Assembly: GCF_004571065.1 (NCBI RefSeq)
Contig: NZ_SPQN01000018.1
Location: forward strand, 1-51,256
Reading direction: 5' to 3'
DNA: 51,256 bases
Source: Geodermatophilus sp. DF01-2
GTDB lineage: Bacteria; Actinomycetota; Actinomycetes; Mycobacteriales; Geodermatophilaceae
The notes under the pieces are model-generated. The model did no database searches, was not told where the DNA came from, and was given only the letters and a program-made list of their open reading frames with translations. Position numbers and translations under genes: made by a program. Positions within the stretch are counted from its first letter, which is position 1. Each line of letters opens with the position of its first letter. Positions 1 to 8,412 of the stretch are shown piece by piece.

Positions 1-267
1 GATCTGCGCCCGGTGCCGGCGCCCCGCCCGGCCGCCGTGGCCGAGAACGCGGAGGTCGCGGCGCAGGCGCACCGGCACACCGCCGGTCTGCCGCATCCGA
101 GCCTGCCGTTGGCGCCGGTGCATCCGCTGCGCCCCGGCCGGGTCGTGGCCGCTCGCGCCGCGGCCCCGGCGGGCTGGCAGAACAGCGCGGTCGTGGGCCT
201 GGACGACGACGACATCGGCTTCGCCGACATCGACGTCTACCAGCCGCGCAGGGTGGCCAACGGGTGA
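1..267 (+). CDS. Hypothetical protein, C-terminal part (5' end outside window)
   Basis: The frame is open from the first base and closes with TGA, giving the last 88 codons of a gene that begins upstream. The tail is rich in Ala, Pro and Arg in its first half and ends with an acidic stretch around a run of four Asp and then a short basic end. The family is not recognised. Codon use (G or C at nearly every third position) supports real coding. Its stop codon is immediately followed by a dispersed palindromic repeat that may act as its terminator. A GTG at base 13 could be an internal start, but the upstream frame is open, so truncation by the window edge is the simpler reading. Confidence 0.6.
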   Translation, partial: DLRPVPAPRPAAVAENAEVAAQAHRHTAGLPHPSLPLAPVHPLRPGRVVAARAAAPAGWQNSAVVGLDDDDIGFADIDVYQPRRVANG

Positions 268-322
268 AGGACCCCGTCCTCCCCACCCTTCGCAGGCTCA
301 GGGTGGGACCCGGGACGGGGCC
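266..322 (+). repeat. Dispersed palindromic intergenic repeat, family 1, copy a
   Basis: It begins AAGGACCCCGTCC and ends GGGACGGGGCC, arms that pair at 10 of 11 positions with one A-G mismatch. A second perfect 8-bp stem (CCCACCCT with AGGGTGGG) lies inside. The same unit recurs near 3.6, 16.3 and 22.7 kb. Here it overlaps the stop codon of the preceding gene and precedes a tRNA promoter. Confidence 0.75.
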
Positions 323-363
323 GGGCGCCGCGCCCCCGTGGCGGCGCCGGCGGAGGCGGGCGG

Positions 364-369
364 TAAACT
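364..369 (+). promoter_or_regulatory. Probable -10 box of the tRNA-Ala gene (TAAACT)
   Basis: TAAACT fits the actinobacterial TANNNT -10 consensus and lies 11 nt before the mature tRNA 5' end, so transcription would start about 5 nt upstream of it. No clear -35 is visible. Confidence 0.5.
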
Positions 370-380
370 CGTCCGCGTCA

Positions 381-454
381 GGGGCTGTAGCGCAGTCCGG
401 TAGCGCACCTCGTTCGCATCGAGGGGGTCAGGGGTTCAAATCCCCTCAGCTCCA
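381..454 (+). tRNA. tRNA-Ala (anticodon CGC)
   Basis: A complete cloverleaf can be folded: a 7-bp acceptor stem (GGGGCTG with CAGCTCC), a D arm with GCGC/GCGC, an anticodon stem CCTCG/CGAGG around loop TTCGCAT, a T arm AGGGG/CCCCT with loop TTCAAAT, and discriminator A. The anticodon CGC reads GCG. The acceptor carries the G3:U70 wobble pair that is the alanine identity element. The 3' CCA is not encoded. A strong hairpin follows. Confidence 0.95.
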
Positions 455-464
455 CCCCGACACC

Positions 465-502
465 CGAGAGCCCCGCCCGGTCCACCCGGTGCGGGGCTCT
501 CG
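465..502 (+). terminator. Hairpin terminator after tRNA-Ala
   Basis: Perfect 12-bp inverted repeat (465-476 with 491-502) separated by 14 nt and starting 10 nt after the tRNA. There is no T-tract, as is common for high-GC actinobacterial terminators. The minus-strand gene on its other side ends at 518, so it may work both ways. Confidence 0.7.
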
Positions 503-517
503 CGTGCGTGGCCCGAC

Positions 518-1098
518 TCAGTGCCGCGCCCGCATGCGGACCGCCGCCGCGCGGGCCGTTCGGCCGACCCGATCGGCACGGGTCGGCCGGCTGCGCGACA
601 GCGGCGCTCGGTCGAGGAGCCGTCGCCGGGACCGGGGCCGGGGCCGGGACCGGCGGGTGCGGCTGCCGCGGCCACCACGACCGCCCAGCGCGGCCACGGC
701 CACCAGCGTGCGCCGGCCGGCCGTCGTCCCGCCGGCCGCCGGGGTGTCCGCCGCGGCGCCCGGGAGGAGCGACTCCGCTGCCTCGCGCGAGGACCCGATG
801 CCGTAGTGGCGGTGGAGCTGTTCCTCCTGGGCGCGGGACAGCTCGCGGGTGCCGCCGACCGAGGGTGCGGCGGTGACCTGCGGGCGGGTGACGGTCACCG
901 CCACCCGTCCGTCGGACCCGTCGGGGCCCACGGCCGGGACGATCCTGCTGGCTCGCTCGACCTCGACGTACATCCACTCCGGCAGGCCGGTGTCGTCGTC
1001 GGCGAGGACTGCGTGCAGGGGCCGACCTCGGCGCCCTCGCGGTCGACCACCGTCCTGCCGACCCGGTTCCTGGCCTCGTCGCGTCCGGGTAGACCCAT
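518..1098 (-). pseudogene. PRC-barrel-like protein, interrupted by a frameshift
   Basis: Translation from ATG 1098 (AAGG-type SD just upstream) gives about 26 residues typical of a PRC-barrel/DUF2171-type start: VGRTVVDREGAEVG. The expected continuation, PLHAVLADDDTGLPEWMYVEVE, lies in the -1 frame. The frames meet at a run of four C (minus strand) near 1020; a fifth C would join them. Downstream, residues up to a HRHYGI stretch look coding and are followed by a basic low-complexity tail ending at 518. This is either a real one-base deletion, a sequencing error in a homopolymer, or less likely programmed frameshifting. The family usually has a short barrel with predicted roles in stress or RNA-related processes. 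The tail may hold a second shift, as no membrane segment or clear end is visible. Confidence 0.5.
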
Positions 1099-1187
1099 CG
1101 CCGCCTTCTCGTGCCGGTGCTGCATCGCGACCCGCTCGCGCTGGTGCTACCCGGGCGACCCCGCCGCGACCTGGTGGCGCCGGCGGT

Positions 1188-1970
1188 TCAGCGGGCGGTG
1201 CGGAAGTCCGGCCGCCGCTTCTCCACGAAGGCCCGCACACCCTCCCGTCCCTCCGGGTCGGCCGCGGACTCGGCGATCAACCGGGCCTCGTCGTCCAGCT
1301 GCTCCTCCAGCGTGCGGGTGGCGGCGCGACGCAGCAGCGTGCGGGCGCGCACCATCGCCCGGACCGGGCCGGCCGCCAGCGTGTGCGCGAGCGCGGCGGC
1401 CGAGTTGCGCAGGTCGTCGTCCGCCACCACCTGGGCGACCAGGCCGCACGCCTGCGCCTCCCCGGCGTCGAGCGTGTCGTTGGTGAGCACCAGCTCCAGG
1501 GCGCGGGCCGGACCGAGGGCGTGCGCGAGGGTCCAGGACGTGCCGCCGTCGGGCGAGAAGCCGATCGCGCCGTAGGCCGGCCGGATCCGCGTCGAGCGGG
1601 CGCAGACGACGACGTCCACCGCGCCGAGCAGGCCGACGCCGGCACCGGCGACCGCTCCGTGCACGCCGGCGACGACCGGCACGGGACTCTCCAGCAGCGC
1701 CCGGACCACCTCGTGCCAGTCGGCGGCCAGCCGGCCCACGGCGGCGCCGGGGTCGTCGGCGGCGGCGAAGCCGTGCACGTCGCCGCCGACGCAGAAGCGC
1801 TCGCCCTCGGCGAGCAGCAGCACGGCCCGGGTCCCCGGCGGTCGGGTGCGCAGTGCGTCCCGGAGCGCCGCGGCCATCGCCGGGTCGACGGCGTTGCCGG
1901 TGCCCGGCGAGGCCAGGGTGACCCGCCAGACGTCGCCGTCCACCTCGGTGCGCACCCGCTGCTCGGTCAT
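1188..1970 (-). CDS. Enoyl-CoA hydratase/isomerase (crotonase) family protein, PaaG-like
   Basis: 260 aa, the full length of a single-domain crotonase that acts on acyl-CoA thioesters. The oxyanion-hole segment is FCVGGDVHGF (about residues 59-68), and the second is HGAVAGAGVGLLGAVD (about 104-119). The segment AIGFSPDGGTSW has Asp where hydratases carry a catalytic Glu, as in PaaG-type ring isomerases, so isomerase activity is more likely than simple hydration; the substrate is unknown. ATG is preceded by GGAGG at good spacing. It lies 16 bp downstream of the mannosyltransferase stop on the same strand, so the two may share a transcript, though no pathway link is evident. Confidence 0.85.
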   Translation of the reverse strand: MTEQRVRTEVDGDVWRVTLASPGTGNAVDPAMAAALRDALRTRPPGTRAVLLLAEGERFCVGGDVHGFAAADDPGAAVGRLAADWHEVVRALLESPVPVVAGVHGAVAGAGVGLLGAVDVVVCARSTRIRPAYGAIGFSPDGGTSWTLAHALGPARALELVLTNDTLDAGEAQACGLVAQVVADDDLRNSAAALAHTLAAGPVRAMVRARTLLRRAATRTLEEQLDDEARLIAESAADPEGREGVRAFVEKRRPDFRTAR

Positions 1971-1986
1971 CGTCGGCCTCCGGAGA

Positions 1987-3510
1987 TCAGAACCAGGACG
2001 GGAACCACATCCGGTCCAGCCACTCCGCGTGCGACAGCGGCTGTCCGGTGAGGACCGGGTAGAAGAAGACGAACGTCGCCGCGACCACGCCCACGTAGCC
2101 GGCGACGACGCCGAGCCCGACCCGCCGGCGCCGCACCCCGGCGCCGGGCCGGCCGAGCACGTCCTGCAGCACCAGGACGACGGCGAGCACGAAGAACGGC
2201 ACCACCGGCGCCATGTAGAAGACGAACATCGTCCGTTCGGGGTTGAGGAACCACGTCCCCCAGCCGGCCGCGATCGCGACGGCCACGGGAAGCGCGGCGG
2301 GGTCCCGGCGGGCGACCAGCCGCCAGGCCAGCCACACCAGCGCCGGTGCGAAGGCCAGCCAGAGCGTCGGCGTCCCGACCATGAGGATGTAGCGGATCAC
2401 CTGCTCACCGGCGGCGTCGGTGAGTCCTTGCGGGTTCCACAGCAGGATCGGCCGGCCGTTGACCAGCCAGCTCCACGGCCCCGACTCCCAAGGATGCGGC
2501 GTGGACAGGCCGGTGTGGAAGGCCAGCCACTCGGCGTGCTGGTGCCACAGCGAGCGCAGTGCGCCGGGGATCCAGGGCCAGGCGGTGTCGGGGTTCTGCT
2601 GCGCCCAGTGCCGGCCCTGCGAGGTCTCGCCCAGGAACCAGCCGGTGAAGCTGGCCAGGTAAGTCAGCACCGGGACCGCGGCCAGTGCCCACAGCGCCCC
2701 GGGCAGACCGCGCCGGGCGGCGGTGCGCGTGGGACGCGGCACGCCGGCCTCGCGCCAGGCCGCGCGGTCCCAGAAGAGCGAGAGGACGGCGAAGGCGGCG
2801 AGGAACCAGACGCCGCTCCACTTCACCGCGCACGCGCAGCCGAAGAGGAACCCGGCCGCGAGCCGCCAGCCCCGCGGGCCGAGCCGGAAGCCGGTGTCGG
2901 CTGCCGGGTGCGCCCGGACGCGCTCCCGCACCCGGTCCCGGTCGACGACCAGGCAGGCCACCGCGGAGAGGACGAACACCTGCAGGAAGACGTCGAGCAG
3001 GCCGATCCGCGAGAGCGTGAAGGCGAAGCCGTCCAGCGCCAGCAGCAGCCCGGCGACCAGCCCGAGCAGCGTCGAGCCGGTCAGCCGCCGGGTCAGCCGG
3101 GTGAGGACGACGACGGCGATCGTGCCGGCGACCGCGCTCGGGAACCGCCAGCCGAACGAGTCGTAGCCGAACAGTCCGATGCCGGCGGCGATCAGCCACT
3201 TGCCCAGCGGCGGGTGGACGATGAACGTGTAGCCGCGGTTGTACTCGTGGCCCCACTCCAGCAGCTCCCGCGCCTCCGGCGGGTAGTAGGCCTCGTCGAA
3301 GAGCAGGTCGCCGGGGTAGCCGAGGTCCCACAGCCGGACGGCGAAGGTCGCCGCGCCGAGCAGCGCGGTGAGCAGCCAGGCCAGCCACCGGTCGCCGGGC
3401 AGCGGCGGCGTGCGGTCGCGGCGGGGCCGGGGCGGCGGCCGACGGCGCGTCCTCGCCGTCCGGGGCTCGCCGGGCTCCCGGACCGTGCGTTCGGGAGCCA
3501 GCACCGCCAT
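1987..3510 (-). CDS. Dolichyl-phosphate-mannose--protein mannosyltransferase (PMT family)
   Basis: 507 aa integral membrane GT39 enzyme that transfers mannose from polyprenyl-phosphomannose to Ser/Thr of exported proteins. After a basic, proline-rich N-terminus of about 40 residues comes the first membrane segment and the conserved acidic pair in FDEAYYP (D72, E73). HPPLGKW follows about 30 residues later, then roughly ten more hydrophobic segments, and WNPQG and LNPERTMFVFYM near the C-terminus. It is orthologous by context to M. tuberculosis Rv1002c, which also sits divergently beside rsmI. The start was chosen at ATG 3510 because a -10 box lies 7 nt upstream and there is no Shine-Dalgarno site; longer upstream readings run through a repeat. 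Confidence 0.93.
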   Translation of the reverse strand: MAVLAPERTVREPGEPRTARTRRRPPPRPRRDRTPPLPGDRWLAWLLTALLGAATFAVRLWDLGYPGDLLFDEAYYPPEARELLEWGHEYNRGYTFIVHPPLGKWLIAAGIGLFGYDSFGWRFPSAVAGTIAVVVLTRLTRRLTGSTLLGLVAGLLLALDGFAFTLSRIGLLDVFLQVFVLSAVACLVVDRDRVRERVRAHPAADTGFRLGPRGWRLAAGFLFGCACAVKWSGVWFLAAFAVLSLFWDRAAWREAGVPRPTRTAARRGLPGALWALAAVPVLTYLASFTGWFLGETSQGRHWAQQNPDTAWPWIPGALRSLWHQHAEWLAFHTGLSTPHPWESGPWSWLVNGRPILLWNPQGLTDAAGEQVIRYILMVGTPTLWLAFAPALVWLAWRLVARRDPAALPVAVAIAAGWGTWFLNPERTMFVFYMAPVVPFFVLAVVLVLQDVLGRPGAGVRRRRVGLGVVAGYVGVVAATFVFFYPVLTGQPLSHAEWLDRMWFPSWF

Positions 3511-3517
3511 GCAGGCC

Positions 3518-3523
3518 AGGGTA
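3518..3523 (-). promoter_or_regulatory. Leaderless-type -10 box of the PMT gene (TACCCT)
   Basis: On the minus strand TACCCT is followed by 7 nt and then the ATG, so transcription would begin at the start codon itself. It matches TANNNT, and the absence of an SD supports a leaderless mRNA. Confidence 0.6.
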
Positions 3524-3580
3524 GTGAAAGGACCCGCCTGCCCCCGGCGCTCGTAGAAGCACCCCCTGCCCCCGCCATGG

Positions 3581-3636
3581 AAGGACCCCGTCCTCCTCAC
3601 CCCTCGCACACTCGGCGTGAGCCTCGGGACGGGGCC
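3581..3636 (+). repeat. Dispersed palindromic intergenic repeat, family 1, copy b
   Basis: Same unit as near 0.3 kb: AAGGACCCCGTCC ... GGGACGGGGCC outer arms and a CTCAC/GTGAG inner stem. It lies between the divergent PMT and rsmI genes, so it is not only a terminator. The flank at 3527-3580 carries a degenerate start of another unit (GAAAGGACCCG). Confidence 0.75.
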
Positions 3637-3694
3637 GGCGGCGGGACCCTGCAGGGGACGGCCCCTGCAGGCGGGCCTACGGCATGCGTCGTGA

Positions 3695-3700
3695 CAGGCT
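3695..3700 (+). promoter_or_regulatory. Leaderless-type extended -10 of rsmI (TGA-CAGGCT)
   Basis: CAGGCT, preceded by TGA as in an extended -10, stands exactly 6 nt before the ATG. The hexamer keeps the A2 and T6 positions of TANNNT. No SD is visible. Confidence 0.45.
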
Positions 3701-3706
3701 CGGCGC

Positions 3707-4546
3707 ATGGTCGGACGGCTCGTGCTGGGTGGTGCGCCGCTGGGGCAGCCCGGTGACGTCGGCCCGCGGCTGCGTTCGGCGATGGCGACCGCGGACGTGC
3801 TCGCCGTCGAGGACACCCGCCGGCTGCACCGCCTGGCCGCCGACCTCGAGGTGCAGGTGTCCGGGCGGGTGGTGACCTTCCACGAGTCGGTGGAGCGCTC
3901 CCGGTTGCCGGGGCTGCTGGCCGCGCTCTCCGAGGGGCGGACCGTGCTGCTGCTCACCGACGCCGGCATGCCCTCGGTCTCCGACCCCGGCTACACGCTG
4001 GTGCGCGCGGCGATCGACGCCGGCGTGGAGGTGACCTCGGTGCCCGGACCCTCGGCGGTGACCACCGCGCTGGCCGTCTCGGGTCTGCCGGTGGACCGGT
4101 TCTGCTTCGAGGGGTTCCTGCCGCGCAAGGCGGGCGAGCGCCGGTCGCGACTGGTCGGGCTGGCCGACGAGCGCCGCACGATGGTCTTCTTCGAGTCGCC
4201 GCACCGGCTGGTCGACGCGCTTGCCGACGCCGCGGCCGCGTTCGGCTCCGAGCGGCCCGCCGCCGTGTGCCGGGAGCTGACCAAGACCCACGAGGAGGTC
4301 CGCCGGGGGTCGCTGGCGTCGCTCGCGGAGTGGGCCGCCGAGGGCGTGCGCGGGGAGATCACCCTGGTCGTCGGCGGGGCGCCCGCGGGGCCGGTGTCGA
4401 TGGGCGCCGCCGAGCTGGCCGCTCTCGTGGCCGGCGAGGAGGCCGCGGGCGCCACCCGCAAGGACGCCATCCGCGCCGTCGTCGTCCGCACGGGGCTGCC
4501 CCGACGCGCCGTCTACGACGCCGTCGTCGCGCACAAGGACACCTGA
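3707..4546 (+). CDS. rsmI: 16S rRNA (cytidine(1402)-2'-O)-methyltransferase RsmI
   Basis: 279 aa tetrapyrrole-methylase-fold enzyme that 2'-O-methylates C1402 of 16S rRNA using SAM. Visible family marks are the N-terminal LVLGGAPLGQPGD, the VLAVEDTRRL segment, LLLTDAGMPSVSDPG, VPGPSAVTTALAVSGLP, FEGFLPRK, MVFFESPHRL and CRELTKTHEEV. Length is normal. The third residue block reads GGAPLGQ where most members have AATPLGN, a mild variation. It is orthologous by context to Rv1003, divergent from PMT. An apparent leaderless promoter precedes it and a nested hairpin follows it. Confidence 0.95.
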   Translation: MVGRLVLGGAPLGQPGDVGPRLRSAMATADVLAVEDTRRLHRLAADLEVQVSGRVVTFHESVERSRLPGLLAALSEGRTVLLLTDAGMPSVSDPGYTLVRAAIDAGVEVTSVPGPSAVTTALAVSGLPVDRFCFEGFLPRKAGERRSRLVGLADERRTMVFFESPHRLVDALADAAAAFGSERPAAVCRELTKTHEEVRRGSLASLAEWAAEGVRGEITLVVGGAPAGPVSMGAAELAALVAGEEAAGATRKDAIRAVVVRTGLPRRAVYDAVVAHKDT

Positions 4547-4560
4547 CCGCCGTGGCGCGG

Positions 4561-4613
4561 CTGTGCACGTCCGGTGGTCTCGCACCCAGCCTGTGACCAC
4601 CGTCTGTGCACAG
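4561..4613 (+). terminator. Nested hairpin after rsmI
   Basis: Two stacked stems: CTGTGCAC (4561-4568) pairs with GTGCACAG (4606-4613), and inside it GGTGGTC (4573-4579) pairs with GACCACC (4595-4601). It starts 14 bp after the rsmI stop. It argues that the next gene begins downstream of it. Confidence 0.55.
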
Positions 4614-4677
4614 CGGCGCGACTGTGGATGGCGGGCCCGGTCCGGGGCGCCGGCTCCGGCACGGTGCGCCGGTGCCC

Positions 4678-5553
4678 GTGCCGCCCTCCGTGCCCGACGT
4701 CCTCCGCGGGAGGGTCTTTCGGGGCTCGGTCGTCATTGCGCGCGGCCTGCTCACCCGCAACCAGCTGCGGGGCCCGACCTGGCGCAGGGTGTGGCCGGAC
4801 CTCTACGTGCACCGCGACGTCGAGGTCACGCACGCGCTCCGGGCTCGTACCGCGTCCGCGCTCCTCGTGCCCGGATCCGTCGTGACGGGGTGCAGCGCGG
4901 CCGTGCTGTGGGACGTCGACCTGGTCGGCGCCGCGGCGGACGTCGAACTGACCGTGCTGCCGGACCACCACCCGGTGCGGGTCGCCGGACTGCACGTGCG
5001 CCGTAGCCGGATGCCTGCCGAATGGGTGGTCCGTCGCCGTGCGGTGGCTGCGACGACGCCGGAGGCGACGGCGGTCCGGGTTGCCGCCGCACTGCGCGGA
5101 GACGACGCCGTCGTCGCGGTGGACCGGCTCCTGGCGTCGGGCATCGCCGGCCTCGGGCAGGTGCGTGCCCTCGCCGCAGCAGCCCGTGGCCCCGGGTCGG
5201 CACGGGCGCGCGAGGTCTGCCGGCTCGTCGACGGGCTGGCGCAGTCGCCGCAGGAGACCCGGCTGCGGCTGCTCATGACGCGGGGCGGACTGCCGGCGCC
5301 GGTCGCCCAGCACGTCGTCCGCGATGGCCGTGGGTTCGTGGCCCGGGTGGACTTCGCCTGGCCCGAACGCCGTGTGGCCGTCGAGTACGACGGGGCGTGG
5401 CACGCCGAGCCAGGCCAGTTCGCGCGCGACCGGCAGCGGCTCAACCGGCTGCAGGCCGCCGGCTGGCGGGTGGTGTTCGTGACCGCTGCCGACCTGTATC
5501 GGCCTGACGAGGTCGTCGCCCGCATCGCTGCGGCCCTGGCGATCGTGCGCTGA
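4678..5553 (+). CDS. DUF559 / Vsr-like endonuclease-domain protein
   Basis: About 291 aa. The N-terminal third (LRGRVFRGSVVIARGLLTRNQLRG) resembles the winged-helix start of AbiEi-type antitoxin-like proteins. The C-terminal 100 residues contain the DUF559 core: ARVDFAWPERRVAVEYDGAWH, then a conserved DRQRLNRLQAAGWRVVFVTAADLY. This fold is related to Vsr/PD-(D/E)xK nucleases, with Asp and Glu in the DFAWP and VEYDG strands as likely metal ligands. Members are abundant in actinobacteria and their role is unknown; no partner toxin gene is adjacent. The start is uncertain: GTG 4672, GTG 4678 or an earlier GTG at 4606, which falls inside the rsmI hairpin. The stop codon lies within a 20-bp palindrome shared with the convergent corA. 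Confidence 0.75.
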   Translation: MPPSVPDVLRGRVFRGSVVIARGLLTRNQLRGPTWRRVWPDLYVHRDVEVTHALRARTASALLVPGSVVTGCSAAVLWDVDLVGAAADVELTVLPDHHPVRVAGLHVRRSRMPAEWVVRRRAVAATTPEATAVRVAAALRGDDAVVAVDRLLASGIAGLGQVRALAAAARGPGSARAREVCRLVDGLAQSPQETRLRLLMTRGGLPAPVAQHVVRDGRGFVARVDFAWPERRVAVEYDGAWHAEPGQFARDRQRLNRLQAAGWRVVFVTAADLYRPDEVVARIAAALAIVR

Positions 5554-5592
5554 GTGTGGTCTCCGGTCAGTGGGAGACCACACTCAGCGCAC
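5545..5592. terminator. Bidirectional terminator between convergent DUF559 and corA genes
   Basis: A perfect 20-bp inverted repeat (5545-5564 with 5573-5592) around an 8-nt loop. It includes the last codons and stop of the plus-strand gene and ends 8 bp before the stop of corA. There is no T-run on either side. Confidence 0.75.
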
Positions 5593-5599
5593 ACCGGGC

Positions 5600-6706
5600 T
5601 CACAGCCAGCCGTTGCGCTTGAAGCCGCAGTAGAGCAACACGCAGGCGGTCACGATGACCAGCAGCACCAGCGGGTAGCCGAAGCGCCACTCCAGCTCGG
5701 GCATGTACTGGAAGTTCATCCCGTAGATCCCGGCGATCGCGGTCGGGACGGCGATGATGCCGGCCCACGCGCTGATCTTGCGCATGTCCTCGTTGTCGGC
5801 CTGGGTGGTGCGGGCGAGTGACGCCTGCAGGATCGAGGTCAGCAGCTCGTCGAGGGCAGCCACCTGGTCGCGCACCCGGATGGCGTGGTCCTCGACGTCG
5901 CGGAAGTAGGAGCGCATCGCGTCCGGGACCGGGTCGATCCGCCGCTCGGCCAGCCGCTGCAGCGGCACCTCCAGCGGGGAGACCGCCCGCCGCAGCGCTA
6001 CCAGCTCCCGCTTGAGCTGGTAGAGCCGGCCGATGTCGTCGGTCCGCTCGGGGCCGAACACCGCGGCCTCCAGCTCGTCGACGTCCTCCTCGACCCGGCC
6101 GGCGACGTCGATGAACGTGTCGACGACGTGGTCGGCGACGGCGTACAGCACCGCGGCGGGCCCCAGGCACAGCAGGTCCGGCTGCTCCTCCAGGCTGCGG
6201 CGCAGGTCGGTCAGGCCGCCGTGCTCGCCGTGCCGCACGGTGATCACGTAGTGCGGCCCGATGAAAACCATGACCTCGCCGGTGTCCACCACCTCGCTGG
6301 TCGCGGTCAGCCGGTCGTGCGCCACGTACCGGGCGGTGGTCAGCACCATGAAGAGGGCGTCGTCGTACCGTTCCAGCTTGGGTCGCTGGTGGGCGTAGAC
6401 GGCGTCCTCGACCGCCAGCGGGTGCAGCCGGTAGTGCTCGGCGATGGTGCCCAGCTCCTCCTCGGTCGGGGCGTAGAGCCCCAGCCAGACGAAGCCGCCC
6501 TGCGCCACCGCCTCCCGCAGCGCTTCGCGCGGGTCGACCAGGGCCTGGCGGCGGCCGTCGACGTAGACGGCGCAGTCGACGACCGGATCGGCGCCCTCCG
6601 GCCGGGACGGCGTCGTGCGCCGCCGGCCCCCCGGACGTGGGCGGGTCGACGGTGGCTCCGAGGGCAACTCCCGGGACGTTCCGCGAGGGATCTCCGTGCC
6701 AGTCAT
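5600..6706 (-). CDS. corA: CorA-family magnesium/cobalt transporter
   Basis: 368 aa. A cytoplasmic alpha/beta domain (about residues 40-190) is followed by the long stalk helix (about 200-300, with RVEEDVDELEAAVFG and the ELLTSILQASLARTTQADNEDMRKISAWAG region). Two C-terminal membrane helices flank the signature YGMNF (GMN motif), and the protein ends in a basic CGFKRNGWL tail, the basic sphincter side of the pore. It should form a homopentameric channel for Mg2+. The ATG at 6706 has GAGGAG about 6 nt upstream; a GTG two codons earlier is possible. It is divergent from the permease gene, with its own -10 in the 105-bp gap. Confidence 0.92.
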   Translation of the reverse strand: MTGTEIPRGTSRELPSEPPSTRPRPGGRRRTTPSRPEGADPVVDCAVYVDGRRQALVDPREALREAVAQGGFVWLGLYAPTEEELGTIAEHYRLHPLAVEDAVYAHQRPKLERYDDALFMVLTTARYVAHDRLTATSEVVDTGEVMVFIGPHYVITVRHGEHGGLTDLRRSLEEQPDLLCLGPAAVLYAVADHVVDTFIDVAGRVEEDVDELEAAVFGPERTDDIGRLYQLKRELVALRRAVSPLEVPLQRLAERRIDPVPDAMRSYFRDVEDHAIRVRDQVAALDELLTSILQASLARTTQADNEDMRKISAWAGIIAVPTAIAGIYGMNFQYMPELEWRFGYPLVLLVIVTACVLLYCGFKRNGWL

Positions 6707-6738
6707 CCGCACTCCTCTCCGCGCCGGGTCGGCCAGTC

Positions 6739-6744
6739 AGCGTA
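6739..6744 (-). promoter_or_regulatory. Probable -10 box of corA (TACGCT)
   Basis: On the minus strand TACGCT fits TANNNT and lies 32 nt before the corA ATG, leaving room for a short leader with the GAGGAG ribosome-binding site. Confidence 0.45.
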
Positions 6745-6811
6745 GGCGTGCGCGCGGACCGGCCCCGTGGCACGCTGCCGGGGTCGAGCCGTGCGGAGCG
6801 GAGGAGACGTC

Positions 6812-8311
6812 GTGGCCGCAGACACGCGTCGGGTCAAGTCCGTCGAGGACTCCATCCGGGACACCGACGAGCCGGAGCACCGGCTCAAGAAGAACCTGTC
6901 GGGCCTGGACCTGACCGTCTTCGGTGTCGGGGTCATCATCGGCACCGGCATCTTCGTGCTCACCGGCCTCGTCGCGCGTGACCAGGCCGGCCCGGCGGTG
7001 GCGATCTCCTTCGTCATCGCCGGCATCACCTGCGGACTGGCCGCGCTCTGCTACGCGGAGTTCGCCTCGACGGTCCCGGTGGCCGGCTCGGCCTACACGT
7101 TCTCCTACGCGACCTTCGGCGAGCTGACCGCCTGGATCATCGGGTGGGACCTCGTCCTGGAGTTCGTCATCGGAGCCGCGGCCGTCTCCGTCGGCTGGTC
7201 GGGCTACCTGGCGCAGATGCTCAGCGACATCGGGGTGACCCTGCCGTCGTTCCTCGCCGGCGACGAGGCGCGGTTCAACGTCCCGGCCATCCTCATCGCG
7301 CTGGCGATGACCGCCGTGCTGGTGCTCGGCATCAAGCTCTCGTCCCGCTTCACGGCGGTGATCGTGGCCATCAAGGTGACGATCGTCCTGCTGATCATCG
7401 CGGTCGGCGTCTTCTACCTGAAGGCCGACAACTACACCCCGTTCGTGCCGCCCGCCCAGCCCGCCGCCCCCGGCACCTCCGGTCTGGACGCGCCGCTTGT
7501 GCAGACCCTCTTCGGGTTCGCCCCGGGCGCCTACGGCTGGGGCGGGGTCATCGCCGGTGCGGCCATCGTGTTCTTCGCGTTCATCGGGTTCGACATCGTG
7601 GCCACCGCGGCCGAGGAGACCCGCAACCCCGCCCGCGACCTGCCGCGCGGCATCCTCGGCTCACTGACGATCTGCACCGGGCTGTACGTGGCGGTCTCGC
7701 TGGTCGTCGTCGGGATGCAGAACTACACGGAGCTCAGCGCCGAAGCACCCCTGGCGGGTGCGTTCTCCGCGGTCGGGCTGCCGGTGTTCGCCACGATCAT
7801 CTCTCTCGGCGCGCTGATCGGGCTCATGTCCGTGGTGCTGATCCTGATGCTCGGCCAGTCGCGGGTGCTGTTCGCGATGAGCCGCGACCGGCTGCTCCCA
7901 CCCGCTCTGGCGAAGGTCCACCCGCGCTACGGCACCCCGTACCGGATCACCATCGCCACGGGCGTCGTCGTCGCGATCCTCGCCGGCGTCGTGCCGCTCG
8001 GCGAGCTGGCCGAGCTGGTCAACATCGGCACGCTGTTCGCCTTCTTCCTCGTGTCGATCGGGGTCATCGTGCTCCGCCGCACCCGTCCCGACCTTCCCCG
8101 GGCCTTCCGCGTCCCGCTGATGCCGGTGCTGCCGATCGTCGCCGCGCTCGCGTGCCTGTGGCTGATGCTCAACCTGCCCGGGGACACCTGGCTCCGCTTC
8201 CTCGGCTGGATGCTGCTCGGCATCCTCATCTACTTCGGCTACAGCCGCCGCCACAGCCGGATGGCCACCGGCGAGCGCCGACCCGTCGGCAGGGACGCCC
8301 CCGGGACCTGA
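6812..8311 (+). CDS. APC-superfamily amino-acid permease (cationic amino-acid transporter type)
   Basis: 499 aa, about 12 predicted membrane helices. The N-terminus has [27 protein letters not shown], the TM1 unwound GxGxIIGTGIF motif that binds substrate. [26 protein letters not shown] is the TM3 family block, [28 protein letters not shown] the TM6 region, and [23 protein letters not shown] the cytoplasmic loop signature of YhdG/CAT-like transporters. The probable substrate is a cationic or neutral amino acid, not resolvable from sequence. GTG 6812 was chosen for the GGAGGAG site 5 nt upstream; an earlier GTG adds 15 unconserved residues. Confidence 0.9.
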   Translation: MAADTRRVKSVEDSIRDTDEPEHRLKKNLSGLDLTVFGVGVIIGTGIFVLTGLVARDQAGPAVAISFVIAGITCGLAALCYAEFASTVPVAGSAYTFSYATFGELTAWIIGWDLVLEFVIGAAAVSVGWSGYLAQMLSDIGVTLPSFLAGDEARFNVPAILIALAMTAVLVLGIKLSSRFTAVIVAIKVTIVLLIIAVGVFYLKADNYTPFVPPAQPAAPGTSGLDAPLVQTLFGFAPGAYGWGGVIAGAAIVFFAFIGFDIVATAAEETRNPARDLPRGILGSLTICTGLYVAVSLVVVGMQNYTELSAEAPLAGAFSAVGLPVFATIISLGALIGLMSVVLILMLGQSRVLFAMSRDRLLPPALAKVHPRYGTPYRITIATGVVVAILAGVVPLGELAELVNIGTLFAFFLVSIGVIVLRRTRPDLPRAFRVPLMPVLPIVAALACLWLMLNLPGDTWLRFLGWMLLGILIYFGYSRRHSRMATGERRPVGRDAPGT

Positions 8312-8412
8312 CCCCCGAAAGGGGTGAGAGCGCCCACCCGCGGCCTCCAGCCGCCGGGCGCCCGCGCCGACCCGACCGGTGACCGTCGTCCCCGGCCAGG
8401 GAGAGCAGCCCC

